A DNA stretch of 64,000 nt, from the NCBI GenBank assembly GCA_934675095.1, contig CAKUPC010000002.1, positions 1 through 64,000 on the forward strand. The letters run 5' to 3'. The number at the start of each line of letters is the position of its first letter. Position 1 is the stretch's first letter. Position numbers and translations under genes: made by a program. Positions 1 through 9,400 of the stretch are shown piece by piece. This DNA comes from an uncultured Bacteroidales bacterium (GTDB lineage: Bacteria; Bacteroidota; Bacteroidia; Bacteroidales; UBA932). The notes below the pieces were generated by a model that saw only the letters and a list, made by a program, of their open reading frames with translations, was not told the DNA's origin and searched no databases.

Positions 1-953
1 GTGAAAATCACACCCTGATAGCCGGTGCCGTAGCCCCAGTAGGAATACCCTTCGGGATAGACTCCGTCCGGGTCGTAAATCGCCTTGACCATAGCCCCGT
101 TGTTCCTTATGCAGTCGTTGATAAGTCCGCCGCTGTTGCTCTTCTCCTTGCCGTAAATCGCGATGGCAGCAGCGATGGATCCGCCGTAGCAGACCTGGTT
201 CCAGTTGCCTGCATTGGTGTTGGACCAGTGGCTGCGGGCATTGGCTATGTCGTTGTTGAGCATGGCCTTGCGAGCGCTGACGCGGAGGTCGTAGTCGAGG
301 CTGTAGTAGAGCCAGTCGTAGCCGAGAGCCACGGCGAAGGCCATCTCGGAGGTGTCGAGAAAGTGGCGGCTCTGGTTCCAGTCCTTGAAGGCAATCACCG
401 TCTTCATGTCCGAAACAGCCTTTTCCAGATACTTTGCCTGCCCCGTCATCCTGTAGGCGTAGGCGCAGGAGCCTATTCTCTTGAGCGCGAGCTGAGACTT
501 GTCGAGAATGCGCTTGCCGGCCGCATCCAGCTGATAGACAATCTCGGTGTTGTCCGCAACGGATTCGTTAGCGACATCCATGAGAAGTTTATGCAGCTTG
601 TAGAGCGTCTTGTTCTGGAAGCGGTTGTTCAGCGCCTTTTCCCTGAGACGGTCGAAGTCCGCCCTGTTCATCAGCACACGCGGATGCCCCATCTTCTCAA
701 GGGCGGCTAGGTCGGCCGTTCCTGCGGGATTGTCAACCGTCGCGTCCGGCTCCTCAACAAACCCCTCCGGAACGGGGTCGAAATCGCCTGTTTCAGGCTT
801 CGGCTCCGGTTCAGGGTCTTTCTTCCCTCCGTTGTCGTCCGGTTTTTCCGGATTCTCCACCGGTGCCTCCGTCTTGCATGACTGCGCCGCGTACGCCGTT
901 CCCGACAGAAGCAGCACAGACAATGTCATTGATATAAGTTTCTCTATCCTCAT
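1..953 (-). CDS. heparinase II/III-like polysaccharide lyase, C-terminus cut by window edge
   Basis: The N-terminal ~317 residues of a secreted enzyme are present; the rest lies beyond the left edge. The start at 953 gives a hydrophobic signal peptide ending near TAYA, followed by an acidic/proline linker (residues ~27-60) rich in E, P, K and D. The catalytic part then begins with HPRVLMNRADFDRL, the usual opening of the DUF4962/heparinase II alpha-toroid domain. Further landmarks are a helical toroid ending in GYDWLY, a GNWNQVCYGG motif and YPEGYSYWGYG, which in this superfamily carries the catalytic Tyr. Members cleave uronic-acid-containing polysaccharides by beta-elimination. It lies 51 bp downstream of susD on the same strand, so it is probably the last known gene of that operon. 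The exact PL family (PL21 and related) and the substrate cannot be set from this fragment. Confidence 0.8.
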   Translation of the reverse strand, partial: MRIEKLISMTLSVLLLSGTAYAAQSCKTEAPVENPEKPDDNGGKKDPEPEPKPETGDFDPVPEGFVEEPDATVDNPAGTADLAALEKMGHPRVLMNRADFDRLREKALNNRFQNKTLYKLHKLLMDVANESVADNTEIVYQLDAAGKRILDKSQLALKRIGSCAYAYRMTGQAKYLEKAVSDMKTVIAFKDWNQSRHFLDTSEMAFAVALGYDWLYYSLDYDLRVSARKAMLNNDIANARSHWSNTNAGNWNQVCYGGSIAAAIAIYGKEKSNSGGLINDCIRNNGAMVKAIYDPDGVYPEGYSYWGYGTGYQGVIF

Positions 954-1003
954 ATTATTAAAGATTTCAATTCTATCCTTTCTGACCTTCAGGAAACAGT
1001 TCC

Positions 1004-3007
1004 CTAATACAACCAGCCGTCACGGCGAATGAGGTTCGGATTTTTCTGAGCCTCGCGGTCGGAAATGGACCACGGCCACATCGTGGAGGTGTAGTACCAC
1101 TTGTACTCGTACTGCATGTCTCCCCATACACTTGTTCCGCCGTGCACGTCCTTGCCCTGGAACTTGGAGTCCCTGTAGGTTCCCCAGCGGATTTCGTCGA
1201 AGTAGTTCACGCCCTCTTCGCAGAGCTCGATACGCGTCTCGTAGCGGATTGCCTCAAGCATGGCCTCTTTCCCCGAAGCCGTCACGCCAGGCATCCCGGC
1301 ACGCGCGCGAACCTGATCGACAAGCGCCTTGGCCTCACCCTCGCGTCCGAGGTGGACAAGAGCCTCCGCCCTCTGGAGAAGAATCTGGGTGAAGCGCACG
1401 AGCGGCCAGTCGTAGCCGCAGCGCTGACGACCCTGCGTACCTCCCGGAAGGGAGTCGTCGAGGACATTGTATTTCTTCCACACATAGAACAGCGTGTTTC
1501 TGTAGCATACGAAGAGGTCAGTCTCATCCTTTGTGTTGTCCTGCACGGAGACAGGCCAGCGGAGCACTTTCTTCAGAACTTTCTGGGGCTCGCTGTAAGG
1601 CGTGTAGGAATCCAGCCGCTGATAAGGCGTGATTACGGCCTGCTCCAGGCGAGGGTCGCGGTTTTCGTAGGCAGCGCGGATGCGGGCCTCGTTGCCTGAG
1701 TTAAGATAGTAGTTGTCCCAGTTGTCCTGACCTATGCGCTTGATGCACTCTTCCTTGCGGGTACGGAGCTCAGTATAGACAAGTTTCTCGGAATTGAGCC
1801 GCGCAATCTCCTCCTCGTCCGTAGCCGCCTTTATCTTCGCGTCGTATTCGTCGATTATCCCCTGAAGGTCATTCATTCCGTCACGGATGAAGAACACCTC
1901 ACGGGCCGTCACATCCATCGCGTCCCAGTCCTCAAGTCCCGGAACCTCAGACCATTTGAACGGAGTTCCGTCCGCATTCTGGAATGTGTTCACGAAATCT
2001 GCGGAAGGCTTGAGCTGCTGCCAGCCTATGTACTGGTCCGTGCAGCCTATGACCTGCTGCCAGTTGTGGCAGAATCCCGGCTCGGAAGTGAACTGGAGAG
2101 GGAAAATCATCTCCCTCGACTTCTCGTTCTTCTCGGTGAAGAAGTCGCCCCACTTGCCCTGCCAGAGTCCGTAGCCACACTCCTCAACCTTCGCGAAGTC
2201 AGCCTCGGCGAGAGTGTAGTACTCGGTCTCGGAAAGCTTCACGTCAGAAGGATCGGTGATGACACCCGACTTGAAAGGGTGGCTCACGCCGTCCGGAACA
2301 ATCGCCGCCAGCCACATATACGCCATTCCCCTGAGAGAGTATGCAAGCCCCTTGGACGGACGCCCGTAATTGGAAGTGAGCGTGTTATCCGGGCAATATT
2401 CATTTTCAATGGCAAACGTGCAGTCGTCTATGACAGCCTGCCAGACCTTCACGAATGAGGACTGCACCCTGTTGCACTCCTCGTTGGTGACCGGTTCGAG
2501 GTAGAGCGGAACACCGCCGTAAATCATGTTCAGACGGGAATATGCCCATGCCCTCAGAAGCCTTGCCTCGCAGAGGTAGCGGTTGTACTTTTCATCAGAA
2601 AGTCCCGCCCTGCCGAGATTGGCGACCGCGTCATTGCAGTCATGCACGAGACGGAAGATAATCTGCCATTCGAGCCTTCCCTGAAAGTCCATCGCCTGCT
2701 TGGTCGAGCGGTAGAGGTACTGGAGAGGATAGTTTGAGGAATATTCGTCCGAGGTGAATCCGTTTCCCTCCATTCCCGTCCTGTTCAGCCCGTCGTAGTC
2801 CTCCATACGAATCTGAGTTCTCGTGAGGTTGGTCTTGTAGAGAGGGTAATATATTCCCGCCATTCCCGCGTCGGCCTTCGATTCGTCCGTCCACATATTT
2901 CCGGTGGAAACGGCGTCCGTCCTCACGGTGTCGAGAAATCCGGAGCACGAGGACATCGCCACGAGAGACAAGAGAAGAATTGATATATTTATCTTTTTCA
3001 TATACAT
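1004..3007 (-). CDS. SusD/RagB-family glycan-binding lipoprotein
   Basis: Outer-membrane lipoprotein that forms the lid of the SusC importer and binds oligosaccharide at the cell surface. The signal peptide ends in a clear lipobox (VAMSSC, then SGFLDTV), after either of two starts, Met1 at 3007 or Met3 at 3001. At 667 residues it is somewhat longer than common SusD proteins (~500-600). The FLDT opening, TPR-like helices (RLLRAWAYSRLNMIYGGVPL) and the C-terminal RAEALVHLGREGEA and ETRIELCEEGVNYFDEIRWG blocks are typical of RagB/SusD. The gene follows susC with a 37-bp gap and precedes the heparinase-like lyase, a standard utilisation-locus order. The ligand is unknown but probably matches that of the neighbouring lyases. 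Confidence 0.93.
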   Translation of the reverse strand: MYMKKINISILLLSLVAMSSCSGFLDTVRTDAVSTGNMWTDESKADAGMAGIYYPLYKTNLTRTQIRMEDYDGLNRTGMEGNGFTSDEYSSNYPLQYLYRSTKQAMDFQGRLEWQIIFRLVHDCNDAVANLGRAGLSDEKYNRYLCEARLLRAWAYSRLNMIYGGVPLYLEPVTNEECNRVQSSFVKVWQAVIDDCTFAIENEYCPDNTLTSNYGRPSKGLAYSLRGMAYMWLAAIVPDGVSHPFKSGVITDPSDVKLSETEYYTLAEADFAKVEECGYGLWQGKWGDFFTEKNEKSREMIFPLQFTSEPGFCHNWQQVIGCTDQYIGWQQLKPSADFVNTFQNADGTPFKWSEVPGLEDWDAMDVTAREVFFIRDGMNDLQGIIDEYDAKIKAATDEEEIARLNSEKLVYTELRTRKEECIKRIGQDNWDNYYLNSGNEARIRAAYENRDPRLEQAVITPYQRLDSYTPYSEPQKVLKKVLRWPVSVQDNTKDETDLFVCYRNTLFYVWKKYNVLDDSLPGGTQGRQRCGYDWPLVRFTQILLQRAEALVHLGREGEAKALVDQVRARAGMPGVTASGKEAMLEAIRYETRIELCEEGVNYFDEIRWGTYRDSKFQGKDVHGGTSVWGDMQYEYKWYYTSTMWPWSISDREAQKNPNLIRRDGWLY

Positions 3008-3044
3008 ATTTCTTTATATATCAGACTTTTAACATTCGGAATTC

Positions 3045-6000
3045 TCAGAAGGAAATCTGCGCTCCGAGGCTCACGCTCCTCATCAGAGGATAGCCTATCG
3101 TCGTTCCGATTTCAGGGTCGAGTCCCGGATATTTCGTTATCGTGAAGAGGTTCTCCGCGGAGACGAACACGCGGAACTTCTGCATGGCGATTCTGCGGCT
3201 GATGTTCTGCGGAAGGGTGTAGCCTACCTGGAGGTTCTTGAGCTTCACATAGTCGCCTCGGTACTCGCGGAAATCGCTCGTCATCGCGTTGCTGAAATCG
3301 TCGTTGAGAGTCAGACGAGGGTTCTTGCCGTGGATGTTGGTGCGGCTGTCGGTGAGGTTGTCAGGGTCGTAGAAATAGTGGTCGGCGGCGATGTGGCGCG
3401 CGATGCTGTGACCGTTGGTAACCTTGGTGGTGTTGTAGTACTGCGTGCCCCAGTTGAGCCAGAAGCCGAACGCGCCGGAGAATACGGCGGAGAAGTCAAT
3501 CCCCTTCCACGCGAAGTTGAGGCTGAGGCCGGCGTTCACGAGAGGGTTGTTGCTGTGACCGTTGAGAACCTGGTCGTTGGAATCGCCGAAGTTCCCGTCA
3601 CCGTTGATGTCCTTATAGATGAGGTCGCCGTACCAGAGCTGATCCTTGCCGACCTTCTTCACTCCGCAGAATGAGTAGCCGGCTTCAATCATGGCCCTGA
3701 CCCAAGCCATATCGGCCTCGGTGCGTATCATTCCGTCCTTCGGGCCGGCATTCGGATCGACGGTTCCGCCGGTGTAGCCGCGGCCGCTGCCCTTATAGAC
3801 CTGATAGAGAAGGTGCTCACCGTAGATGTGGCCTTCGAGAATCTTGGCGGTGTTGCTGCCCTGAGAGACTTGCGCGAGGTTGTTCACATAGACTTTCTTG
3901 CCGTTCTGTTCAGTCCAGTACTGCTGAAGCTGTCCCTGATACTTGGTGACGATTCCCTTGTTGTAGCCGAGATTGAGGCTGATTCCGTAACGGAAGTCCT
4001 TCCCTACGGTGTTGTTGTGCGCGAGGGTGAGTTCGAAACCGGTGTTGCGCACGGCGGCGAGGTTGGCGTATGCGCCGGTGATGTTGCCCATCGTTTCATA
4101 GACGGTAGGGCGGTAGAGTATGCCGTCGGTGTCCTTCACATAGAAGTCGGCGCCGAGGGTGAAGATGTTGTCGAATATTCCGAAATCGAGTCCGACGTTA
4201 GTCGTGTAGGTCGTCTCCCATTCGAGGTTGTCGTTACCTAACTCCTTCTGTACAAAGCCTGTGGTTTCTGCCCCCCCCACGACGGTATTCACGGACTGGT
4301 AGGTGCTCTGCCATGAGTAGTTGCCGACGTTGTTGTTACCGGTGATACCCCATGAGGCGCGGAGCTTGAGGTCGCTCAGCCAGTTCACCCCGCTCATGAA
4401 TTCCTCGCGGTTGATTCGCCAGCCGGCCGAGAATGAAGGGAAGAATCCCCACCTGCTCTTCGGAGAGAAGCGCGACGAGCCGTCAGCACGGAAGTTTGCC
4501 TCGACGAGATAGCGGCTGTCATAGGCGTAGTTCAGCCTTCCGAACCATGACATGAGCGACCATTCCTCGGTCAGCGAGCCGGAACTGTCATATTCGGTGT
4601 ATTTGTCCATCTCTGTGATTGCCCAGTCCGGGGCGTTCTTCTTGCTGACATTGAACTTGCGCCTCTTGTAGTAGTTGGTCGTGAATCCCGCGAGTGCCCC
4701 GACTTCATGCTTTTCAGCGAAAGTGTTGCTGTAGCGGAGCAGCATCTCGGTATTGATGCGGTAGTTCATGTCATAGAGGTTGGAATTATTCGCGTTGGCC
4801 AGATTGGACTCGCTGAAACGGGTGTCGTTCGTGTAGTTCCACATACCGTTTTTGCGGGAATATGTGTTCTGGTCCGTGTAGATGTGCGAATAGTTGCCGG
4901 TGGCCTCGAAAGTGAGCCCCTTGTAGAGAGTGAATATTCCATAGAGGGAGGCGTTCGCGCGGTAGGTGGTCTTGTGCCCCGCCGGTCCGGCCATCTGGGC
5001 AAAGACATTGTTCGCCGATGTTGACTCTTCCGTAGCCACGGCCCGTCCCCACTTGTCAGGCTCGCCGGGATAGACGCCGGGAGTCGTCTGGTAGATGTAG
5101 GAGAAGGCGTTCTTCACGTTGGCGAGGCCATAGTTCTGCTTCTGTCCGAAGATACGGGTTCCGACTGTGAGCCAGTCCGTAATTTTCGCCTCGACATTGG
5201 TTCTGAGGTTGAACTTGCTCGTGCCCGAATCTATCTCCTTGAAGCGGGTCATCACTCCGTTGTTGTCGAGGTAGCCCAATGAAATGAGGTATCTGACCTT
5301 TTCACTGCTGCCCTGCACCGAGAGGTTATGCTCCTGGGATATGCCGGTGGAGAAGAGTTCCTTGAACCAGTCGGTGTTCGGGTAGGCTACGCTGTTCTTC
5401 ACGCCGTACTCATTGACACCGTCCGGATTCGCCTGAGCGGCCTTCCATGCGGCTATGGTGGAATCCGAGAAAATGTGCGCCTGATCGACGTTCTCCGCAG
5501 CCTCATTGACGAGTTCCATGTGGGAGGCGTAGTCGCTGAGCCAGCCTATCCTGTTATACGGAGTCTGCATCACGGCCTGAACCGAATAGGTCACGCTCGC
5601 CTTCCCGGAACCTTTCTTCGTGGTGATGAGTATGACTCCGTTCGCGGCGCGTGAACCGTAAATGGCCGTTGATGAAGCGTCCTTGAGCACGGTCACGCTC
5701 TCGATGTCGGCAGGGTTCACGTCGTCCATGCTCCACTCCACGCCATCGACGAGGACGAGAGGGTCATTGTTGTTGAGGGTCGTGTTGCCCCTGATGCGCA
5801 TCTTCGCACTGTCCTCGCCCGGCTGTCCCGATTCCTGACGGACCTGAAGACCTGCCGAGAGACCCGCCAGAGCCGAGGACACGGTCATCGCAGGGCGGCT
5901 CTCTATGGCGTCGTTGAAGTTAATCTGACTCACTGAGCCTGTGAGGTTGCCCTTCTTCTGCACTCCGTAGCCGACGACTACGACCTCTTCGAGCTGCTGC

Positions 6001-6314
6001 GTGTCCTCCTTCATCACAAAGTTGATGACGGAACGTCCCCCGACAGCCTCGCGTATCGTGGAGTATCCGAGACATGACACCTCAAGCTCAGCGACCTCGG
6101 ACGGGGCGGCGTGAACCGTCCACTTCCCGTCGATGTCCGTGACTGCGGCATCCGCCTTTCCGTCAGTCGGCATCACGACGACCCCCGGAAGAGGCTGCCC
6201 GCCTTCCGAAGTGACCGTTCCGCTGATAACCGAATTGTTCTGTGCCGACAGGGACGGGGCAATGGCCACCAGCGCCGACACTATCAAGAGAGATATTCTG
6301 TTTTTATGTCCCAT
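3045..6314 (-). CDS. SusC/RagA-family TonB-dependent outer-membrane importer
   Basis: 1089-residue outer-membrane channel that imports oligosaccharides using TonB/ExbBD energy. A signal peptide ends near SLSAQ. A carboxypeptidase-D-like regulatory domain follows (residues ~26-105, VISGTVTSEGGQPLPGVVV). A TonB-box-like stretch EEVVVVGYG comes next, then the plug (LVLVDGVEWSMDDVNP, VLKDASSTAIYGSRAANGVI), then a ~22-strand barrel ending in SLGAQISF. It starts 175 bp from the divergent hybrid sensor gene, which very likely controls it. A run of eight G on the coding strand (4271-4278) encodes part of VVGGAE within the barrel; slippage there would truncate the protein. Confidence 0.96.
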   Translation of the reverse strand: MGHKNRISLLIVSALVAIAPSLSAQNNSVISGTVTSEGGQPLPGVVVMPTDGKADAAVTDIDGKWTVHAAPSEVAELEVSCLGYSTIREAVGGRSVINFVMKEDTQQLEEVVVVGYGVQKKGNLTGSVSQINFNDAIESRPAMTVSSALAGLSAGLQVRQESGQPGEDSAKMRIRGNTTLNNNDPLVLVDGVEWSMDDVNPADIESVTVLKDASSTAIYGSRAANGVILITTKKGSGKASVTYSVQAVMQTPYNRIGWLSDYASHMELVNEAAENVDQAHIFSDSTIAAWKAAQANPDGVNEYGVKNSVAYPNTDWFKELFSTGISQEHNLSVQGSSEKVRYLISLGYLDNNGVMTRFKEIDSGTSKFNLRTNVEAKITDWLTVGTRIFGQKQNYGLANVKNAFSYIYQTTPGVYPGEPDKWGRAVATEESTSANNVFAQMAGPAGHKTTYRANASLYGIFTLYKGLTFEATGNYSHIYTDQNTYSRKNGMWNYTNDTRFSESNLANANNSNLYDMNYRINTEMLLRYSNTFAEKHEVGALAGFTTNYYKRRKFNVSKKNAPDWAITEMDKYTEYDSSGSLTEEWSLMSWFGRLNYAYDSRYLVEANFRADGSSRFSPKSRWGFFPSFSAGWRINREEFMSGVNWLSDLKLRASWGITGNNNVGNYSWQSTYQSVNTVVGGAETTGFVQKELGNDNLEWETTYTTNVGLDFGIFDNIFTLGADFYVKDTDGILYRPTVYETMGNITGAYANLAAVRNTGFELTLAHNNTVGKDFRYGISLNLGYNKGIVTKYQGQLQQYWTEQNGKKVYVNNLAQVSQGSNTAKILEGHIYGEHLLYQVYKGSGRGYTGGTVDPNAGPKDGMIRTEADMAWVRAMIEAGYSFCGVKKVGKDQLWYGDLIYKDINGDGNFGDSNDQVLNGHSNNPLVNAGLSLNFAWKGIDFSAVFSGAFGFWLNWGTQYYNTTKVTNGHSIARHIAADHYFYDPDNLTDSRTNIHGKNPRLTLNDDFSNAMTSDFREYRGDYVKLKNLQVGYTLPQNISRRIAMQKFRVFVSAENLFTITKYPGLDPEIGTTIGYPLMRSVSLGAQISF
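4271..4278 (-). repeat. G8 homopolymer tract inside susC
   Basis: Eight consecutive C on the plus strand (G8 on the coding strand) lie in frame within the barrel-encoding part of susC. Such tracts are prone to slippage and can switch genes on and off. In this copy the frame is open. No matching repeat elsewhere in the window supports regulation, so this may be chance. Confidence 0.5.
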
Positions 6315-6455
6315 AATTGGTTATAGTTTTTACCGGTTACAAAATTCGGAAATATGCCCGTCTTGCAGTGTCAGTTTTTAGGCATAGAATTACATTTTTT
6401 GAGCACAAGCGCAATCAGCGCACGGCCGCTGCACAATCCGAACAGTTTTTATTAT

Positions 6456-6463
6456 TAGATTTG
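6456..6463 (+). promoter_or_regulatory. candidate -7 box for the hybrid sensor gene
   Basis: TAGATTTG matches the Bacteroidota -7 consensus TAnnTTTG exactly and lies 26 bp before the ATG. No good -33 TTTG is present at the expected spacing. The 6315-6489 intergenic region must also hold the divergent susC promoter, whose position I cannot fix. Confidence 0.4.
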
Positions 6464-6489
6464 CGGGAAAAGATACATTATTATATAAG

Positions 6490-9400
6490 ATGAAGATTTT
6501 CCGGACAAAAGCGGTTCGACGGGCGGCAGTTCTTGTCGCGGCGCTGACGGCGGGGATGCACGGGGCGGCCGCGGCCGAGATTCCGTGCAGGGTGTATGAT
6601 GTCAGGGACGGCCTGTCGGAAAACAGCGTCCGCTGCATCATGCAGGACAGGAAAGGCTACATGTGGTTCGGCACGAAGGACGGGCTGAGCCGCTACAACG
6701 GCAAGGAATTCAAGATTTACGGAAACTCGTCGGACGCGAGGCACCTCAACATAGAGTTTCTCCTCGAACATCCCGACGGAGGGAAAATCTGGATTGCTTC
6801 GCGCTATTCCCTTGAGCTGCTCGACGTCTCCACCGGGAAGCTCACGCAGCTCGACCTCAGCGCCCATGGAATCAGCAAGGGTTTCCGCACGCTGTGCCAC
6901 GACAGCGAAGGCCGCCTCTGGGTCGGGTCGAACGACGGACTGGCTGTCATCGGGGCCGGCTCATGGTCAGACGCCTCGAAATATGCGGTAGAGGCCGTGT
7001 TCACGCACGACCCGGAGAACCCGGAATCGCTTCCGAGCAGCAATGTCGGCGCCCTGCTCCGCGACCGCTGCGGAGATGTCTGGATTGGCACTGAGAACGG
7101 GCTCGTGCGGCATTCCCGGGAAAGCGGAAAGTTTGTGAGGATTGACACTGGAAGCGGACGGAAGGAGCATTTTCTCTGCATCAGCGAGGATGAGAACGGG
7201 ATTATATGGGCAGGAACATGGGACGACGGGATGTACAGCATAAACCCTAAAGACGGAAGCATCCACAACTATCTCTCCCCTCACGGCGGCAAGGATTCCG
7301 TGCCGCTGATACGGTGGCTGGGGCACAATGACCGCTCGACGACAATGGTCTGCTCAAACTCCGGGCTCTTTGAATATGACCGCGGTAGCGGAAGGCTCAG
7401 GAGGCTCAAACTCTCGGCGGGTCTGAGGAACGACAGCTTCTATTCATGCATCAAGGACCGCGAGGGAGGCCTGTGGGTGGGGACATATTTCAACGGGGCA
7501 TTCTACATATCCCCGAAGGCGGCGAAGATTGAACTCTACAGCCCGGATCCCAACAGCCTTTTCTCGGGGACGGCCGTCAGCGAATTTTGCGAGTGCGGGA
7601 AGGACAGGCTATGGGTCGGGACGGAGAACGGCGGACTGAGCCTGCTCGACATGAACTCCGGGGAATTTGTCCCCATCAGATGGCACGACAAGGACGACAA
7701 CATACACGCCCTGTGCCAGATTGGCAGCGACCTGTGGGTGGCGACGTTCTCTTCGGGTCTCAAACGCATAAACCTCGCAAGCGGGGCTATCAGGCACTAC
7801 CACATGACGGAAGGAAATGTCCCTGACAGCGAAAACGCGGTCTATTCCCTCTACCACAGCGCGAAGGACGGGCGCAACTGCCTCTATGTCGGGACGAAGC
7901 GCGGATGCAGCGTCTATGACTACGGCACCGACACCATGACTCCCGTTCACGAGCTGGACGGGCAGATGATTTACGACATATTCGAGGACTACACCGGCAA
8001 GATGTGGTTCAGCAGCCACGGCAACGGGGTCTATAGCCACGACCGCTACTCGGGTTCATGGAAGCTCTACAGGAACGACCCCGAGGATGCCGGAAGTCTG
8101 TGCAGCGACAGAATTATCGACATCTACAGCGACACGAGCGGGCAGCTGTGGTTCTGCTCCGAGGGCAACGGAATCTGCCGCTACGACTACGGGACCGACA
8201 CCTTCAGCGTTCCGCCCGTGGGCACTCCGGACGGCAAGCTCCCGAGCAACGTCATCTTCGGAATCCTCGACGACGGCCGCGGACAGCTGTGGATGAGTTC
8301 CAACGCGGGAATCATCCGCCTCAACCCCAAGACCGGCGACTACCGGCTCTACACGCACGAGGACGGGCTTCAGAGCAACCAGTTCAACTTCAAGTCGAGT
8401 TTCCGCAGCGGCGACGGCAAGTTCTGGTTCGGAGGGGTTGACGGGTTCAACGCGTTCCGGCCTCAGGACATCACCGACAACAGCATAGCCCCCGTGGTGA
8501 CGGCATCGGTCAGGTACGGCGACCACATCGTGCAGGGACAGGAGGTCACGATTCCGAGCGGAGTCGGCAATTTCAGCATCAGCTTCGACTGTCTGAGCTA
8601 TGTGTCACCGGAAAAGACCGTGTTCGAGTACCGCTTCGACAAGGACCGCGACTGGACGAGGACGGACCAGCCTTCGGTGTCCTTCGCGAACCTCAAGCCC
8701 GGAGATTACACTTTCCTTCTGCGTGCGGTCAACTCAGACGGCTACGCAAGCGAGCGGAACTGCGCCATCGGCCTGACCATAATGGCTCCTTGGTACGGCA
8801 GCACTGCGGCGCTGTGCGTCTATCTGGTTCTGCTCGTGGCGGCGGCCGCGCTGGGGATATATGCCTTCATAAAGATACGGAGCAGGGAGGAGACGAGGAA
8901 GATTGAGGAAATGAAGATGCGCGGCGAACAGGAGTCCTATAACGCCAAAATTCAGTTTTTCACGCAGATAGCGCACGAAATCAAGACCCCTGTCACGCTC
9001 ATAAAGGCTCCGCTGGAAATCGTGATGGAGCATCGCGTCTGGGACAGCGAGACCGAAGAGAACCTCAGCATCATCGAAGCCAACACCGCAAGGCTCACCG
9101 AACTCACGAACCAGCTGCTTGACTTCAAGAAAATCAGTAACGAGGGCTACCTTCTGCATCTCACTCCGGTCAATCTCGTTCCTGTTGTAGAGGAGGTTCT
9201 GCGCAGGTTCCGCACACCGTCGGGGAAGAATCCGGAAATCATCTTCTCCAGCGGAGACAAGGGCAAGGGATATGTCGGGATGTTCGACCCGGACGCCGTG
9301 TCCAAGATTCTGAGCAACCTCGTGGAGAATGCGGTGAAATACGCGAAGGACAGGATTGAGGTGGAACTGCACGAAGAAAAGCGCGACGGGAGCGACCTGC

